From: Lachnospiraceae bacterium V9D3004
GTDB taxonomy: Bacteria > Bacillota > Clostridia > Lachnospirales > Lachnospiraceae
Length of the DNA: 64,000 bases
Assembly: GCA_000621985.1 (NCBI GenBank)
Contig: JHWW01000002.1
Coordinates: 62,001 to 126,000, forward strand
Reading direction: 5' to 3'
Shown: positions 1 to 9,284 of the stretch, in pieces
Position numbering within the stretch: position 1 is the stretch's first letter
Layout: the number at the start of each line of letters is the position of its first letter
Notes under the pieces: model-generated
Databases searched by the model: none
What the model saw: only the letters and a program-made list of their open reading frames with translations
What the model was told of the DNA's origin: nothing
Translations under genes and position numbers: made by a program

Positions 1-123
1 CCTACTATCATAACAGATAATCCAAAGTGGGCATGGATCGAAACTGCACCGCTTCACGGAACCGTAAGCTGGTCTCCGGATCTTACTATCCATATGTGGA
101 CTACTGCTGATGCCGCAAAATAA
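1..123 (+). CDS. C-terminal end of an unrecognised protein (5' truncated)
   Basis: An open frame runs from base 1 to a TAA at 121-123 and encodes about 40 residues, ending in a Trp-rich tail (PKWAWIETAPLHG, then VSWSPDLTIHMWTT). The start lies outside the window. The aromatic, polar tail would fit an extracellular beta-rich protein, but I do not recognise a family. It is taken as real because the frame is open to the window edge and the next promoter and gene follow in the same direction. Confidence 0.5.
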   Translation, partial: PTIITDNPKWAWIETAPLHGTVSWSPDLTIHMWTTADAAK

Positions 124-173
124 ATGCTCGATCTTCTGAAAATGCCACTTTATTAAATTTTAAGGATTTGATT

Positions 174-203
174 ATGACTATTTTAGGGAAATTGTGCTAT
201 AAT
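174..203 (+). promoter_or_regulatory. Candidate promoter for the TM2 gene
   Basis: ATGACT (174-179) and TATAAT (198-203) are 18 bases apart. The leader that follows contains a hairpin with arms ACTGCAG and CTGCAGT around 255-290, just before the AGGAGG of the TM2 gene. The -35 match is only partial. Confidence 0.45.
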
Positions 204-315
204 ACAAGATGTATGTGACAATTCATCATTTAACACAATTCTTTGTATCACAACTGCAGCTGAGTCATGAACGATGTCTGCAGTAAAAAATAATATTTTA
301 AGAGGAGGTTTTATC

Positions 316-519
316 ATGGATAAAACGACAGCAATACTTATCACTATTTTCTTAGGCGGACTTGGTGTTCACAGATTTATGGCAGGCAAGACCGGAACAG
401 GTATCATCTGGCTGTTAACAGGTGGATGTTTAGGTATCGGTTACATAATCGATGTAATCAAGGTTGCTCAGGGTAATTTCTTAAAAGCCGATGGAACACC
501 GTGGGTTATTGATCAGTAA
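316..519 (+). CDS. TM2 domain small membrane protein
   Basis: A 67-residue protein with the TM2 pattern: a first hydrophobic helix leading into GGLGVHRFMAGKTGTG, a tight turn, then a second helix (IIWLLTGGCLGIGYIIDVI). TM2 proteins are small two-helix membrane proteins of poorly known function. The start at 316 is chosen because AGAGGAGG (301-307) lies at good spacing. A longer in-frame ATG at 274 has no such site and would add 14 residues not seen in TM2 proteins. The next gene follows after 25 bases and is probably co-transcribed. Confidence 0.85.
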   Translation: MDKTTAILITIFLGGLGVHRFMAGKTGTGIIWLLTGGCLGIGYIIDVIKVAQGNFLKADGTPWVIDQ

Positions 520-544
520 TTCCCTTACCGGAAAGGAGTAATAA

Positions 545-1303
545 TTGGAAGCACAGGATAATATTACAGTGGAAAACGAAACGGATGTTGTTAATAACAA
601 CAGTAAAGAGCCGGAGAATAAGACAGAAGCAAAGCTTGAGATACTGATCGCAATATTCCTCGGTATCACTGCATTGCTTACTGCATGGGCAACGTGGATC
701 GGATCGCTTCACGGCGGTAATCAGTCAACCAATTATACAAAGAGCAATAATATTTCGACAGAAGGTAACTCATCATTCAATGAGGCATCGCAGGCTTTGA
801 TGATGGACATGCTCACATGGAATAACATAATGGATTACAAACTTGAAGTTGAGATGGCTGAGAGTAAAGGTGATGAAGATACTGCGGAGTTGTATAATAC
901 GAAGATTGATGCATTAAAGCTCAGCAGTTGCTCGGAAGATTTTCTGGCAGCAATAGAATGGGCTGAGAATGAGCTTGAGAATAATGACAATTATGTTACG
1001 CCGTTCCAGATGGAAGGCTTCATTGATTCATATTATGAAGATGCCAATGCACAGATTGAAGAAGCTCAGGTATTGCTTGAACAGGGACAGCAGGACAATA
1101 CAAACGGTGACAAGTTTGGTCTCGTTACTGTAATATACTCGCTTGTATTATTCCTTCTCGGAGTTGTTGGAATATTTAAGAGAATACCTAACCGTATGGT
1201 TGTATTCGGAATAGCAGTGGTATTTCTTGCGATCGCAACTGTATATATGTTGACGATCCCGTTGCCTACAGACTTCAGTTTCTTAGGTTACTTTACATCG
1301 TGA
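545..1303 (+). CDS. Membrane protein of unknown function, TTG start
   Basis: 252 residues. The N-terminus is polar and acidic, followed by one membrane helix (about residues 33-52), then a long acidic, helical stretch rich in Glu, Asn and Ser (about 55-190). Two further membrane helices lie at about 197-215 and 222-240. The start is a TTG at 545 preceded by AAAGGAG at 533-539; the next in-frame Met is about 85 residues in and would delete the first helix. The layout (one helix, polar middle, two C-terminal helices) loosely recalls DUF4337-type proteins, but I cannot confirm membership. It probably shares a transcript with the TM2 gene. Confidence 0.7.
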   Translation: MEAQDNITVENETDVVNNNSKEPENKTEAKLEILIAIFLGITALLTAWATWIGSLHGGNQSTNYTKSNNISTEGNSSFNEASQALMMDMLTWNNIMDYKLEVEMAESKGDEDTAELYNTKIDALKLSSCSEDFLAAIEWAENELENNDNYVTPFQMEGFIDSYYEDANAQIEEAQVLLEQGQQDNTNGDKFGLVTVIYSLVLFLLGVVGIFKRIPNRMVVFGIAVVFLAIATVYMLTIPLPTDFSFLGYFTS

Positions 1304-1340
1304 TGAATTAATATTACTGCATTTTATTAAAATGATTATC

Positions 1341-1369
1341 ATACCCCGGCTGGTTACAGTCCGGGGTAT
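1341..1369 (+). terminator. Hairpin terminator, weak T-tract
   Basis: Nine-base perfect stem, ATACCCCGG (1341-1349) with CCGGGGTAT (1361-1369), and an 11-base loop. The bases after it are not a strong T-run, so termination may be partial and the next operon could be read through. Confidence 0.5.
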
Positions 1370-1401
1370 TGTGCAATATAATCGGAAGGGGAGAATCCCG
1401 G

Positions 1402-4400
1402 GTGAACGATAAAAGCAAAACATACATTATGATCAGAACAGCTGTTATTGTGCTGTTATCAATAACAGTGAATTTTGCAGGAAGGGAATTTGCAAGTCAG
1501 ATGGAGTTGCCTGTGTGGCTTGACTCATTCGGAACAGTAGTATCGGCTTACCTGCTTGGACCGGTATGCGGTGCACTTGTCGGTGCATCAAGCAATATGG
1601 TAAGTACCATAATGAATGATTCCGAGCTGATATATTGCGTTACAAGTATATTTGTAGGATTAAGTGTGGGAATCGCTGCAAAGAAAAAATATTTCAATTC
1701 ATTTTTTCACGCAATGTCAATTGCCGGTATTGTTACGATCGCATCAACGTTGATATCCGTCTCTATAAGTCAGGGAATATACGGCGGCGAGATGGGTAAC
1801 ATATGGGGTAATGCGATCAGGGATTTTCTGTATGAAAAAGGGCTTCCGGAATTCTGGGGAGGACTCATCGCCGGATTATATCTTGAATTTCTGGATAAAC
1901 TTGTTGTAATAATGACTCTTTTCTATATCTTGTTTTTCTTCAGGTTGCGAAAAAAACATGATGAACCGGCAGACAGTGACATTGATGAAGTTGAAAAGCA
2001 GATCAACGAAGATGCCGAAGATAAGATCAGAGCAGAACATAAGGCAAGACACATATTGGGAAATGATCATCACGCAGGGATTATCCTGATGATATTATTA
2101 ACGGGAAGTATGTTGTCAGGTATGATAGGAGAGGCATTGGTGTCCGGAGTACCTGCAGAAGCTGCTGAAACCGGCAGGATAGGAGGGGCGGATGCATCGT
2201 ATATTCAGACATTATACGGTCGTGATAACGGGCTTCCGTGCGGAACCGCAAATGCGATAGCACAGACAACAGACGGAATATTATGGATCGGAACTTATGC
2301 TGGACTCTACAGATATAACGGTAGTGAATTTCAGGCAAGGACCGATTATTCTTCAGTTAAAAATGTTAACTGTCTCTATACAGATGTTGAAGGAAGATTA
2401 TGGATAGGAACCAACGATAACGGTCTTGTTGTAGCTGTTAACGATAAGATCGTCAATGAATTGAATACATCGGACGGACTGGTATCCGATTCCATTCACT
2501 GCGTTACCCAGGACAGTAAAGGCGTATATTATGTCGGTAGCGCTGACAGCCTTATGATCATGATATTAAAATCCGGCATCACTTATGACGGTACGGTGGA
2601 TGAAGTGACCAATGCGGTCAGTCTTGCGGCCGATGAAGACGGACATGTGGCTGCCGTGACTGCAGAAGGAACATTATATCTGCTTAAGAACAGAAAGATA
2701 ATAGATTCTATCAAAACAGGTTCCGATGAAGAACAGTATTCATGCTGTTCATTTGATGAAGACGGAATGCTTTTTGCGGGAACATCTAACGGTAAGATAT
2801 GTATGTATGATGTGTCTGATGAAGGCGCCAAGCTGGTTTCTGTTGTGGAATGCACCGGTCTTACCAAGCTGAATGATATATTTATTGATGAAGAAAATGC
2901 CGGAATATGCGCGGATAACGGCATTGGATTTTTGTATAATAAGAAAACGTTTGTAAAAAAAGAAACCGTAGATTTTAATTATTCGGTTGAAAATATGCTT
3001 ATTGACTACCAGGGGAATATGTGGTTTGCGTCATCAAGACTCGGAATATTGAGGTTGTGCAGATCATCATTTACCGACATATACGGCGAAGCCGGCTTCG
3101 AAAAGAGCGTGGTCAATACTACCGCCATATGGCAGAATAACCTATATGTGGGTTCCGATGACGGACTTAAGATAATCGATATATCGAATGGTTATAAAGA
3201 GATTAAAAATGAACTTACAGGTGCTCTTGACGGAATGCGTATCAGATGTATGCAGTGCGACTCTTCGGGTCATTTGTGGATATGCAGTTACGGAAGAGGA
3301 CTTATTGAGATAGATAAAAACGGCAAAGAAAAATATTACGATTCGCCTGATGACGGAATGGGCAATCGTGTCAGAGTATGCACGGAATTATCCGACGGAA
3401 CGATAGCGGCCGGGGGAGATAACGGTCTGAGTTTTATAAAAGGCGGAAAGATCATTAATACTATCCCGTACGGTGATGAATTGGGATTTGCGAAGATATT
3501 ATGTTTTCTTCAGATGGCAGACGGAAGGCTTATGTGTGGAACTGACGGAAACGGTATTGTGACCGTAAAAGACGGAAAGGTCGAATCTACGGTAACGAAA
3601 AATGACGGACTCACTTCAGGCGTTATTCTGAGGCTTGTGAAAGATATTGAAGGAGAGAATATATATGCCGTAACAAGCAGCAGTATATGTTATATTGATG
3701 AAAACGGGATAAGAGAGCTCAGTAACTACCCTTATTCCAATAATTATGACATTTACATCAAGGAAGACGGAACGATGTTCGTTCTCGGAAGTGCCGGATT
3801 ATACGTGTTTGACAGGAAAGATCTGCTCGCGGGAGGAACATTTGAATATCAGATACTTGATTCCCAGGACGGACTCGCAGGTTCTCTTACAGCCAATGCG
3901 TGGAATGCGGTTGATGAAGAGCATAATCTGTATCTTTCAACTGATCACGGCGTGTATATGGTAAATGATGACAGATATCTGGCGGAAAGGGTTAATTACA
4001 GGATCAAGATATCGGGACTTCTTATAAATGATGAGGAATATCCTATTGATATAAGTGATACGATCAATATCGGCAGAGATACCAGAAAGATAGAATTTAT
4101 ACCGCAGATAATAAATTATTCCATGGAAGATCCATCGGTATCTTATTATCTTGAAGGACTTGAGACAAACAGCAAAGTGTTGCCGCTTGCGGAACTGTCT
4201 AATGTTGTCTATACAAACCTGCCTTCGGGGGATTATGTATTCCATCTGTCTATAGTTGATAAATATTCGGGAAGCGTGCTCCAGGAGGCATCATATAAGA
4301 TCGTTAAAGAAAAATCAATGTATGACAATGCGTGGTTTGTTATGTATCTTGTTATAGTCGGAGGATTGTTCATCGGATGGTTCACATGGTTCATTACAAG

Positions 4401-5082
4401 AACCCAGATTCAGAGAACCCTGGATCTCCAGCAGAGCAGACTGCAGCTTGCCATGCAGCACGTTCAGATGGGTAATGAAGCGATTCTTGCGATCGCAAAG
4501 ACAGTCGATGCGAAAGATGTCCGTACAAGTAAGCATTCACAGAGAGTATCGGAGTATTCTGTACTTATTGCAAAAGAGATAGGATTCTCCGAGAAAGAAC
4601 AGGAGAATGTCCGAAAAGCCGCGCTTCTTCACGATATCGGTAAGATCGGAATCCCGGATTCGATTCTTAATAAACCGGACAGGCTCACCGATGAGGAATA
4701 TGCGATAATGAAGTCGCACGTGACTGTGGGATCTCAGATCCTTAAGGATGTAACCATGGTTGAGAATGTTGTGGACGGTGCAAGGTATCATCATGAAAGA
4801 TATGACGGAAAAGGATATCCCGACGGACTTAAGGGAGATTCCATACCTTTATACGGCAGGATAATTGCCGTTGCAGACGCATTTGATGCGATGACTGCCA
4901 ACCGAATATACAGGCGCAAGCAGGATTTTGATTATGTGTTCGAAGAACTTAAGAAAGGAAGGGGAACCCAGTTCGATCCCCGTCTGCTTGATGTATTCTT
5001 TAAGCTCATCGAAGATAAAAAGATAGATCTTGACTGGCTGTATTCAGCAGATTATAAGCAGGGAGATGGTATGGATGACTGA
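1402..5082 (+). CDS. Membrane sensor: ECF-S-like domain, Reg_prop propeller, HD-GYP
   Basis: About 1226 residues from a GTG at 1402, with GGAAGGGGA upstream. Residues about 8-190 form several membrane helices in a layout resembling ECF transporter S components (motif LPVWLDSFGTVVSAYLLGP, then GALVGASSN). After a charged segment and another helix come repeated two-component-propeller blades (for example DGILWIGTYAGLYRY and EGRLWIGTNDNGLV) to about residue 850. A Y_Y_Y-like strand domain, a last membrane helix (about 975-998) and a C-terminal HD-GYP domain follow. The HD-GYP signature is intact: LLHDIGKIGIPD with H1077-D1078, and HHERYDGKGYPDG at about 1129. HD-GYP domains hydrolyse c-di-GMP. 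The propeller is predicted to be outside and the phosphodiesterase inside. No kinase or receiver domain is present, so the signal should pass directly through the membrane. Confidence 0.85.
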   Translation: MNDKSKTYIMIRTAVIVLLSITVNFAGREFASQMELPVWLDSFGTVVSAYLLGPVCGALVGASSNMVSTIMNDSELIYCVTSIFVGLSVGIAAKKKYFNSFFHAMSIAGIVTIASTLISVSISQGIYGGEMGNIWGNAIRDFLYEKGLPEFWGGLIAGLYLEFLDKLVVIMTLFYILFFFRLRKKHDEPADSDIDEVEKQINEDAEDKIRAEHKARHILGNDHHAGIILMILLTGSMLSGMIGEALVSGVPAEAAETGRIGGADASYIQTLYGRDNGLPCGTANAIAQTTDGILWIGTYAGLYRYNGSEFQARTDYSSVKNVNCLYTDVEGRLWIGTNDNGLVVAVNDKIVNELNTSDGLVSDSIHCVTQDSKGVYYVGSADSLMIMILKSGITYDGTVDEVTNAVSLAADEDGHVAAVTAEGTLYLLKNRKIIDSIKTGSDEEQYSCCSFDEDGMLFAGTSNGKICMYDVSDEGAKLVSVVECTGLTKLNDIFIDEENAGICADNGIGFLYNKKTFVKKETVDFNYSVENMLIDYQGNMWFASSRLGILRLCRSSFTDIYGEAGFEKSVVNTTAIWQNNLYVGSDDGLKIIDISNGYKEIKNELTGALDGMRIRCMQCDSSGHLWICSYGRGLIEIDKNGKEKYYDSPDDGMGNRVRVCTELSDGTIAAGGDNGLSFIKGGKIINTIPYGDELGFAKILCFLQMADGRLMCGTDGNGIVTVKDGKVESTVTKNDGLTSGVILRLVKDIEGENIYAVTSSSICYIDENGIRELSNYPYSNNYDIYIKEDGTMFVLGSAGLYVFDRKDLLAGGTFEYQILDSQDGLAGSLTANAWNAVDEEHNLYLSTDHGVYMVNDDRYLAERVNYRIKISGLLINDEEYPIDISDTINIGRDTRKIEFIPQIINYSMEDPSVSYYLEGLETNSKVLPLAELSNVVYTNLPSGDYVFHLSIVDKYSGSVLQEASYKIVKEKSMYDNAWFVMYLVIVGGLFIGWFTWFITRTQIQRTLDLQQSRLQLAMQHVQMGNEAILAIAKTVDAKDVRTSKHSQRVSEYSVLIAKEIGFSEKEQENVRKAALLHDIGKIGIPDSILNKPDRLTDEEYAIMKSHVTVGSQILKDVTMVENVVDGARYHHERYDGKGYPDGLKGDSIPLYGRIIAVADAFDAMTANRIYRRKQDFDYVFEELKKGRGTQFDPRLLDVFFKLIEDKKIDLDWLYSADYKQGDGMDD

Positions 5083-6286
5083 ACGTGAGATAAGATATAT
5101 TACAACTGTTATAGCATCATGTGTTGTTATCGGAATATTTTTCATAATAAGAATGGTAGCAGGGGAGAATTATCTGACGCTTGACACAGTTAAAGCCGGA
5201 TTCGTGCTTGATGGTGACGAGAGTTCACCGTATTCGGCTAATTTTCTTAATGCGATCAATGTTGTAAGGAATGAATATGATGACAAATTAGAAGTTGTAA
5301 TAAAGACTAATGTGCGGGCAGGCAATCTTGAGGAAACGATCAACGAACTGTTGGAAAAGGATAATTGTGATCTGATAATTTCAAACAGTTCCGTATTCGG
5401 AGAAACCTTAAAGAACTGCGCCGCAAAATATCCGGATGTACAGTTCTGTGCGGCAACATGCGACAATGCCAATACAGATCCGGTATACAGCAATTATCAC
5501 ACATTTATGGGTGAGATATATCAGGGCAGATACGTTGCGGGAATTGTTGCGGGACTCAAATTGAATGAAATGATATCAGAAGGAGAGATAACAGAGGACG
5601 AGGCTCTTGTAGGATATGTCGGAGCATTTCCCTGTGCCGAAGTAATATCCGGTTACACAGCTTTCATACTCGGCGTGCGTTCGGAATGCTCGTCGGCAAA
5701 GATGCTTGTAAGATATACCGAGTCATGGGGCGATTATGCGCTCGAGAGAGATCTGGCGCGAAAGTTCATAGAAGAAGGATGTGTGATCATATCACAACAT
5801 TCCGATACGATAGGCCCGGCGATAGCCTGTGAGAAAGCAAGAGTGCCTCATAATGTATACCATATCGGATACAACCAGGATATGATAAATGTTGCGCCGA
5901 CCTCATCGCTTACGGGCTGTAAGATTGACTGGTCATCTTATATAAGCTCGGCGATCAATTCTTTGCTTAACGGAAAGAGTATAGAAAAAGAAGTTGAAGG
6001 AGATGTTCACGGTAATGATTCCGGAGCCGGTTTTGCGGACGGCTGGGTCAAGATGCTTGATATTAATAAAGCCATCACTCCGGCAGGAACGGATACGATC
6101 GTGGAAAATGCAATAAAAGCAATAGAAGAGGGACGTATCAATGTATTTGAAGGTGATTACACCGGCGTTAAGTTTGATGATCCCGGTGATAAGATATCAT
6201 TGTCTTCAGGCTACAAAGAGAATTACAAGTCATCGGCACCGACATTTTCATATATACTTGATGATGTGGTGACGGTGGAACAATAA
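5075..6286 (+). CDS. BMP-family (PnrA-like) solute-binding protein, membrane-anchored
   Basis: 403 residues. An N-terminal hydrophobic helix (about 9-27) anchors a periplasmic-binding fold of the basic membrane protein family, with motifs KAGFVLDGDESSPYSANF, CDLIISNSSVFGETL, GRYVAGIVAGL, and HNVYHIGYNQDM. The family is best known for nucleoside binding in ABC uptake (PnrA) and in sensing (Med-type proteins). There is no lipobox cysteine and no ABC permease or ATPase nearby, so a sensory role is likely. The ATG at 5075 has AGGGAGA nine bases upstream and overlaps the end of the HD-GYP gene by eight bases, which implies translational coupling. An earlier in-frame ATG at 5066 is possible. Confidence 0.82.
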   Translation: MTEREIRYITTVIASCVVIGIFFIIRMVAGENYLTLDTVKAGFVLDGDESSPYSANFLNAINVVRNEYDDKLEVVIKTNVRAGNLEETINELLEKDNCDLIISNSSVFGETLKNCAAKYPDVQFCAATCDNANTDPVYSNYHTFMGEIYQGRYVAGIVAGLKLNEMISEGEITEDEALVGYVGAFPCAEVISGYTAFILGVRSECSSAKMLVRYTESWGDYALERDLARKFIEEGCVIISQHSDTIGPAIACEKARVPHNVYHIGYNQDMINVAPTSSLTGCKIDWSSYISSAINSLLNGKSIEKEVEGDVHGNDSGAGFADGWVKMLDINKAITPAGTDTIVENAIKAIEEGRINVFEGDYTGVKFDDPGDKISLSSGYKENYKSSAPTFSYILDDVVTVEQ

Positions 6287-6369
6287 CTGATCAGCGAAGC
6301 AACGATGAATTAGGGGTGCTGACAGGTAGTTACCCAGAAATAAGCATAATAAGTTAGGAGTGACAGCTG

Positions 6370-8736
6370 ATGGAGTATACCAGAGTGGAAAATGCATATA
6401 AAAAACTGAAACGTGCCTATGAAGGCATGCTTCCCGTTGTCGTTATGGGAGCTACCGGAATAGGTAAAACTTCTGCAGTTGAAAACTTCTATCAAAGACG
6501 GAGTCATCTTGTATTAAAATGCAGAGACGGTTATATCACCAATATGCCGGAAACTTCAGAGATAACGCAGAAAACAGTTATCATAGACGATGCGCAGTGG
6601 TTAGCTGATGAAAAGTGTATAAAATTTGCAATTGATATACTTGAAAAACCGGATATACAGCTTGTTGTTATCACAAGAGGAATGTTTCCGAAGAGATTTG
6701 CCGTGTATGAACTTGATTATGATTTTGTGCGTATAGTTGAGAAGGATTTCATGTTCGGACCCGGGGAAGTAAAAGCATTTTTTAAACACAGGGATATTGA
6801 GATAGATGATGAAGATTGCATTAAAGTAGCCGAAGCATCCAGAGGGTATCCGTGGGCAGTGTTTTATTATGCAAAACGCATGGAAGACGGCAGAAAATTT
6901 GATCAGCATATGGGAGAAGATATATGGCATGATCTGTTTCGTCTCTGGGACGGTTCGATATATACGCAGCTTGATCCGGACTTTGTGGATTTTGCAATGA
7001 GCATGTGCAGATACGAATGGTTTACGGTGGAGATGGCGGAATTCATAACCGGAAGTTCAAGAGTCGGAGAGATTATTGAAACGTGCCGTAATACAACTAG
7101 TCAACTTAAATATGTTTCCGAAGGACGGTACAGATTCAGAGATGAACAGAGAGCGTTCTATATATGGAAACAGAATCAGATTTGGGATAAAGAAAAGATC
7201 AATGACAATCTGTGTAAGGGCGGATATTATTTTGAGATCAACGATGATATTCCTGTTGCACTTGAATACTATAAACAGGCCGGCGCCATTAGAAACATTA
7301 GGGAACTTTTGATCAAGAATTCAAGGCAGCATCCCGGCATTGGACATTATATAGAGACCAAGGATTATTATTTTATGCTTGATGAATCCGACATAAAAGA
7401 CAGTCCGGTGCTAATGACGGGAATGAGTATGCTGAATTCATTGATCGTCGATCCTGACGAATCGGAAAGATGGTATAACGAGCTTGCCTTATATGAGAAA
7501 GATCATACCAATCCGAAAGACATGAGAAAAGAAGCCCGTATAAGGCTTGCTTATCTTGATATAGCTCTTGCTCACAGAGGAACCAAGGGAATAATCCGCA
7601 TCATGAGAAATGTATTCTCAATGATGAAAAATGACGGCATAAAGATACCCGAAATGTCGGCAACCGGTAATTGTCCGTCACTTATGAACGGCGGTCTTGA
7701 TTTCAGCGAGTGGGCTAAAAATGATACGTATATTGCCAGATTTATGGGTAAGCCGCTTGAAGCACTGCTCGGAAAATATGCAAGCGGACTTATCACACTG
7801 GGTCTTGCCGAGAGTGGTTTTGAAAGAGGCAGGATGGAACCTTATGAAGTAATGACAAGATGCAACAACGGTTATGATGAAGCGCTGTGTGACGGAAGGA
7901 TAGAGATGTGTTTTGTTGCAGTCGGTATACAGATCAGACAGCATATTGTTGAGGGACAGATCCCTTCGGCATGGAGAATGTTTAATTCTTTCATGAACAA
8001 GATTGAAAAAGAAGGGGTTGATCGTCTGATCCCGAACCTTAACGCATTTCGTGCATGGATCTCGTTATATGACACAGGAGAGTATGTTGCGGGTTATCTT
8101 GCCGGTGCTCCGGATGAAAGGCAGTTCTTCAATATTCTTGACAGATATCGTTATATGATCAAACTTCGTTGTCTGATATATGAGAACAGGCTTGATGAGG
8201 CATTTCAGTTGTCGGAATATCTGTCAGGGTATGTTGAGAGATATGAAAGACATTTTTATCAGATTGAAAATGAACTGCTTAAAGGTATCATACTGTACAG
8301 AATGAACAGTGTGCACTGGAAGGAACATATTACTTATGCGGTGAATAAGGCTTCAAATTATCATTTTGTAAGAGTTATCTCGCTTGAGGGCAATGCGATA
8401 CTGCCTCTTTTAAGGGAACTTGAAAATGAGGAGGCATTCAGTGATATACCGGAGGAATACTATGAACAGGTTATAAGAGAGGCTGAGAGGATAGCGCTTG
8501 AATATCCTGATTACCTTAAGTTCATTCCAAAAGAGGAGATCAAACTGACCAGGAGAGAGACTCAGATCCTCGGAATGTTGTGCAGAGGTATGTCAACTGA
8601 AGATATATGTAAAGAATGTTCGATCACCTATGCCGCACTCAAAAAGCATAATCGTAATATATACAGTAAGCTCGGCGCCAAAGACCGTGCGGAAGCCGAG
8701 AGAAAAGCTGTTCATCTGGGTCTTGTGAACAGATGA
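6370..8736 (+). CDS. MalT-like LuxR-family transcriptional regulator with P-loop domain
   Basis: 788 residues. A Walker A loop (GATGIGKTS, residues 27-35) and a Walker B-like VIIDDAQW (about 70) begin a STAND-type NTPase domain. A long helical repeat region follows, probably TPR-like and suited to ligand or partner binding. The C-terminus (about 718-788) is a LuxR-type helix-turn-helix: LTRRETQILGMLCRGMSTED, then NRNIYSKLGAKDRAEA. The size and order match the MalT/LAL group, in which ATP and an inducer trigger oligomerisation and DNA binding. AGGAG lies just before the ATG at 6370. The gene lies 83 bases after the BMP gene and is likely in the same operon, so it may transcribe targets in response to the same cue. 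Confidence 0.85.
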   Translation: MEYTRVENAYKKLKRAYEGMLPVVVMGATGIGKTSAVENFYQRRSHLVLKCRDGYITNMPETSEITQKTVIIDDAQWLADEKCIKFAIDILEKPDIQLVVITRGMFPKRFAVYELDYDFVRIVEKDFMFGPGEVKAFFKHRDIEIDDEDCIKVAEASRGYPWAVFYYAKRMEDGRKFDQHMGEDIWHDLFRLWDGSIYTQLDPDFVDFAMSMCRYEWFTVEMAEFITGSSRVGEIIETCRNTTSQLKYVSEGRYRFRDEQRAFYIWKQNQIWDKEKINDNLCKGGYYFEINDDIPVALEYYKQAGAIRNIRELLIKNSRQHPGIGHYIETKDYYFMLDESDIKDSPVLMTGMSMLNSLIVDPDESERWYNELALYEKDHTNPKDMRKEARIRLAYLDIALAHRGTKGIIRIMRNVFSMMKNDGIKIPEMSATGNCPSLMNGGLDFSEWAKNDTYIARFMGKPLEALLGKYASGLITLGLAESGFERGRMEPYEVMTRCNNGYDEALCDGRIEMCFVAVGIQIRQHIVEGQIPSAWRMFNSFMNKIEKEGVDRLIPNLNAFRAWISLYDTGEYVAGYLAGAPDERQFFNILDRYRYMIKLRCLIYENRLDEAFQLSEYLSGYVERYERHFYQIENELLKGIILYRMNSVHWKEHITYAVNKASNYHFVRVISLEGNAILPLLRELENEEAFSDIPEEYYEQVIREAERIALEYPDYLKFIPKEEIKLTRRETQILGMLCRGMSTEDICKECSITYAALKKHNRNIYSKLGAKDRAEAERKAVHLGLVNR

Positions 8737-8834
8737 TCCGGCCCTAACTTTCTCGTTCCCAGTAGATTAAAATAGTATAAACAATATATATTATACATAA
8801 AATAACAACAATTCTTTTGTTAAATATCAAAAAG

Positions 8835-8860
8835 GTAGCCCTAGGGTTACTTTTTTTTTT
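8835..8860 (+). terminator. Rho-independent terminator after the LuxR gene
   Basis: GTAGCC and GGTTAC (one G-T pair) form a six-base stem around the loop CTAG, followed directly by ten T residues (8851-8860). This closes the 1402-8736 operon. Confidence 0.85.
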
Positions 8861-8941
8861 GAGGGGTCTTATATAAACTGTAACATGTACTGACATACCA
8901 GAGTCAGTTCAAAAAAAACGCATTTCTTAGGAGAGCGGAAA

Positions 8942-8983
8942 GTGATTTTTCAGGGAATAGAGACCGGGAGAGTGAAGTTATGA
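8942..8983 (+). CDS. Possible 13-codon leader ORF, coupled to the next gene
   Basis: GTG at 8942 follows AGGAGAG (8929-8935) at ideal spacing and opens a 13-codon frame (VIFQGIETGRVKL). Its TGA overlaps the ATG at 8980 in an ATGA arrangement. The product resembles no known attenuator peptide. It may only serve to deliver ribosomes to the downstream start. Confidence 0.3.
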   Translation: MIFQGIETGRVKL

Positions 8984-9246
8984 AGTGGAAGTCCAATGTA
9001 TTATTCGAAAAAGCTGATGGAATGTGGATCAGACGTGGTAGTTTGCGCAAACGTGTTGAAGACGGAGATCTTCAGATCGTTGAATTGTTAAATAATGGTA
9101 ATACTGAGGATCTGGAACTTACAAAAGCTGTAACCGGTCTGGAGAATAATGACGAAGTTTCGGCAGGACTTAGGCTTGCACAGTTTGTTCAGGATTACGG
9201 TGATTTTCTTGATGAGGGAATAAAAAGCAGGATAATCGATGCATAA
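8980..9246 (+). CDS. Small acidic protein of unknown function
   Basis: 88 residues, starting MKWKSNVLFEKADGMW. It is soluble, acidic and predicted helical, with no membrane segment or recognised motif. The start at 8980 has GGGAGAG a few bases upstream and overlaps the stop of a possible 13-codon ORF. It stands alone between two terminators (8835-8860 and 9254-9280). A short inverted repeat, ACTGAC (8889-8894) and GTCAGT (8903-8908), lies upstream and could be an operator. I do not recognise the family. Confidence 0.55.
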   Translation: MKWKSNVLFEKADGMWIRRGSLRKRVEDGDLQIVELLNNGNTEDLELTKAVTGLENNDEVSAGLRLAQFVQDYGDFLDEGIKSRIIDA

Positions 9247-9253
9247 GAATATG

Positions 9254-9280
9254 ATGCCCCGTGGCTTTGCCGCGGGGTAT
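9254..9280. terminator. Hairpin between convergent genes
   Basis: ATGCCCCG (9254-9261) pairs with CGGGGTAT (9273-9280), with one G-T pair. It sits in the 38 bases between the stop of the small gene and the stop of the glycosyltransferase, so it may serve both transcripts. The T-tracts are poor. Confidence 0.55.
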
Positions 9281-9284
9281 GTTG

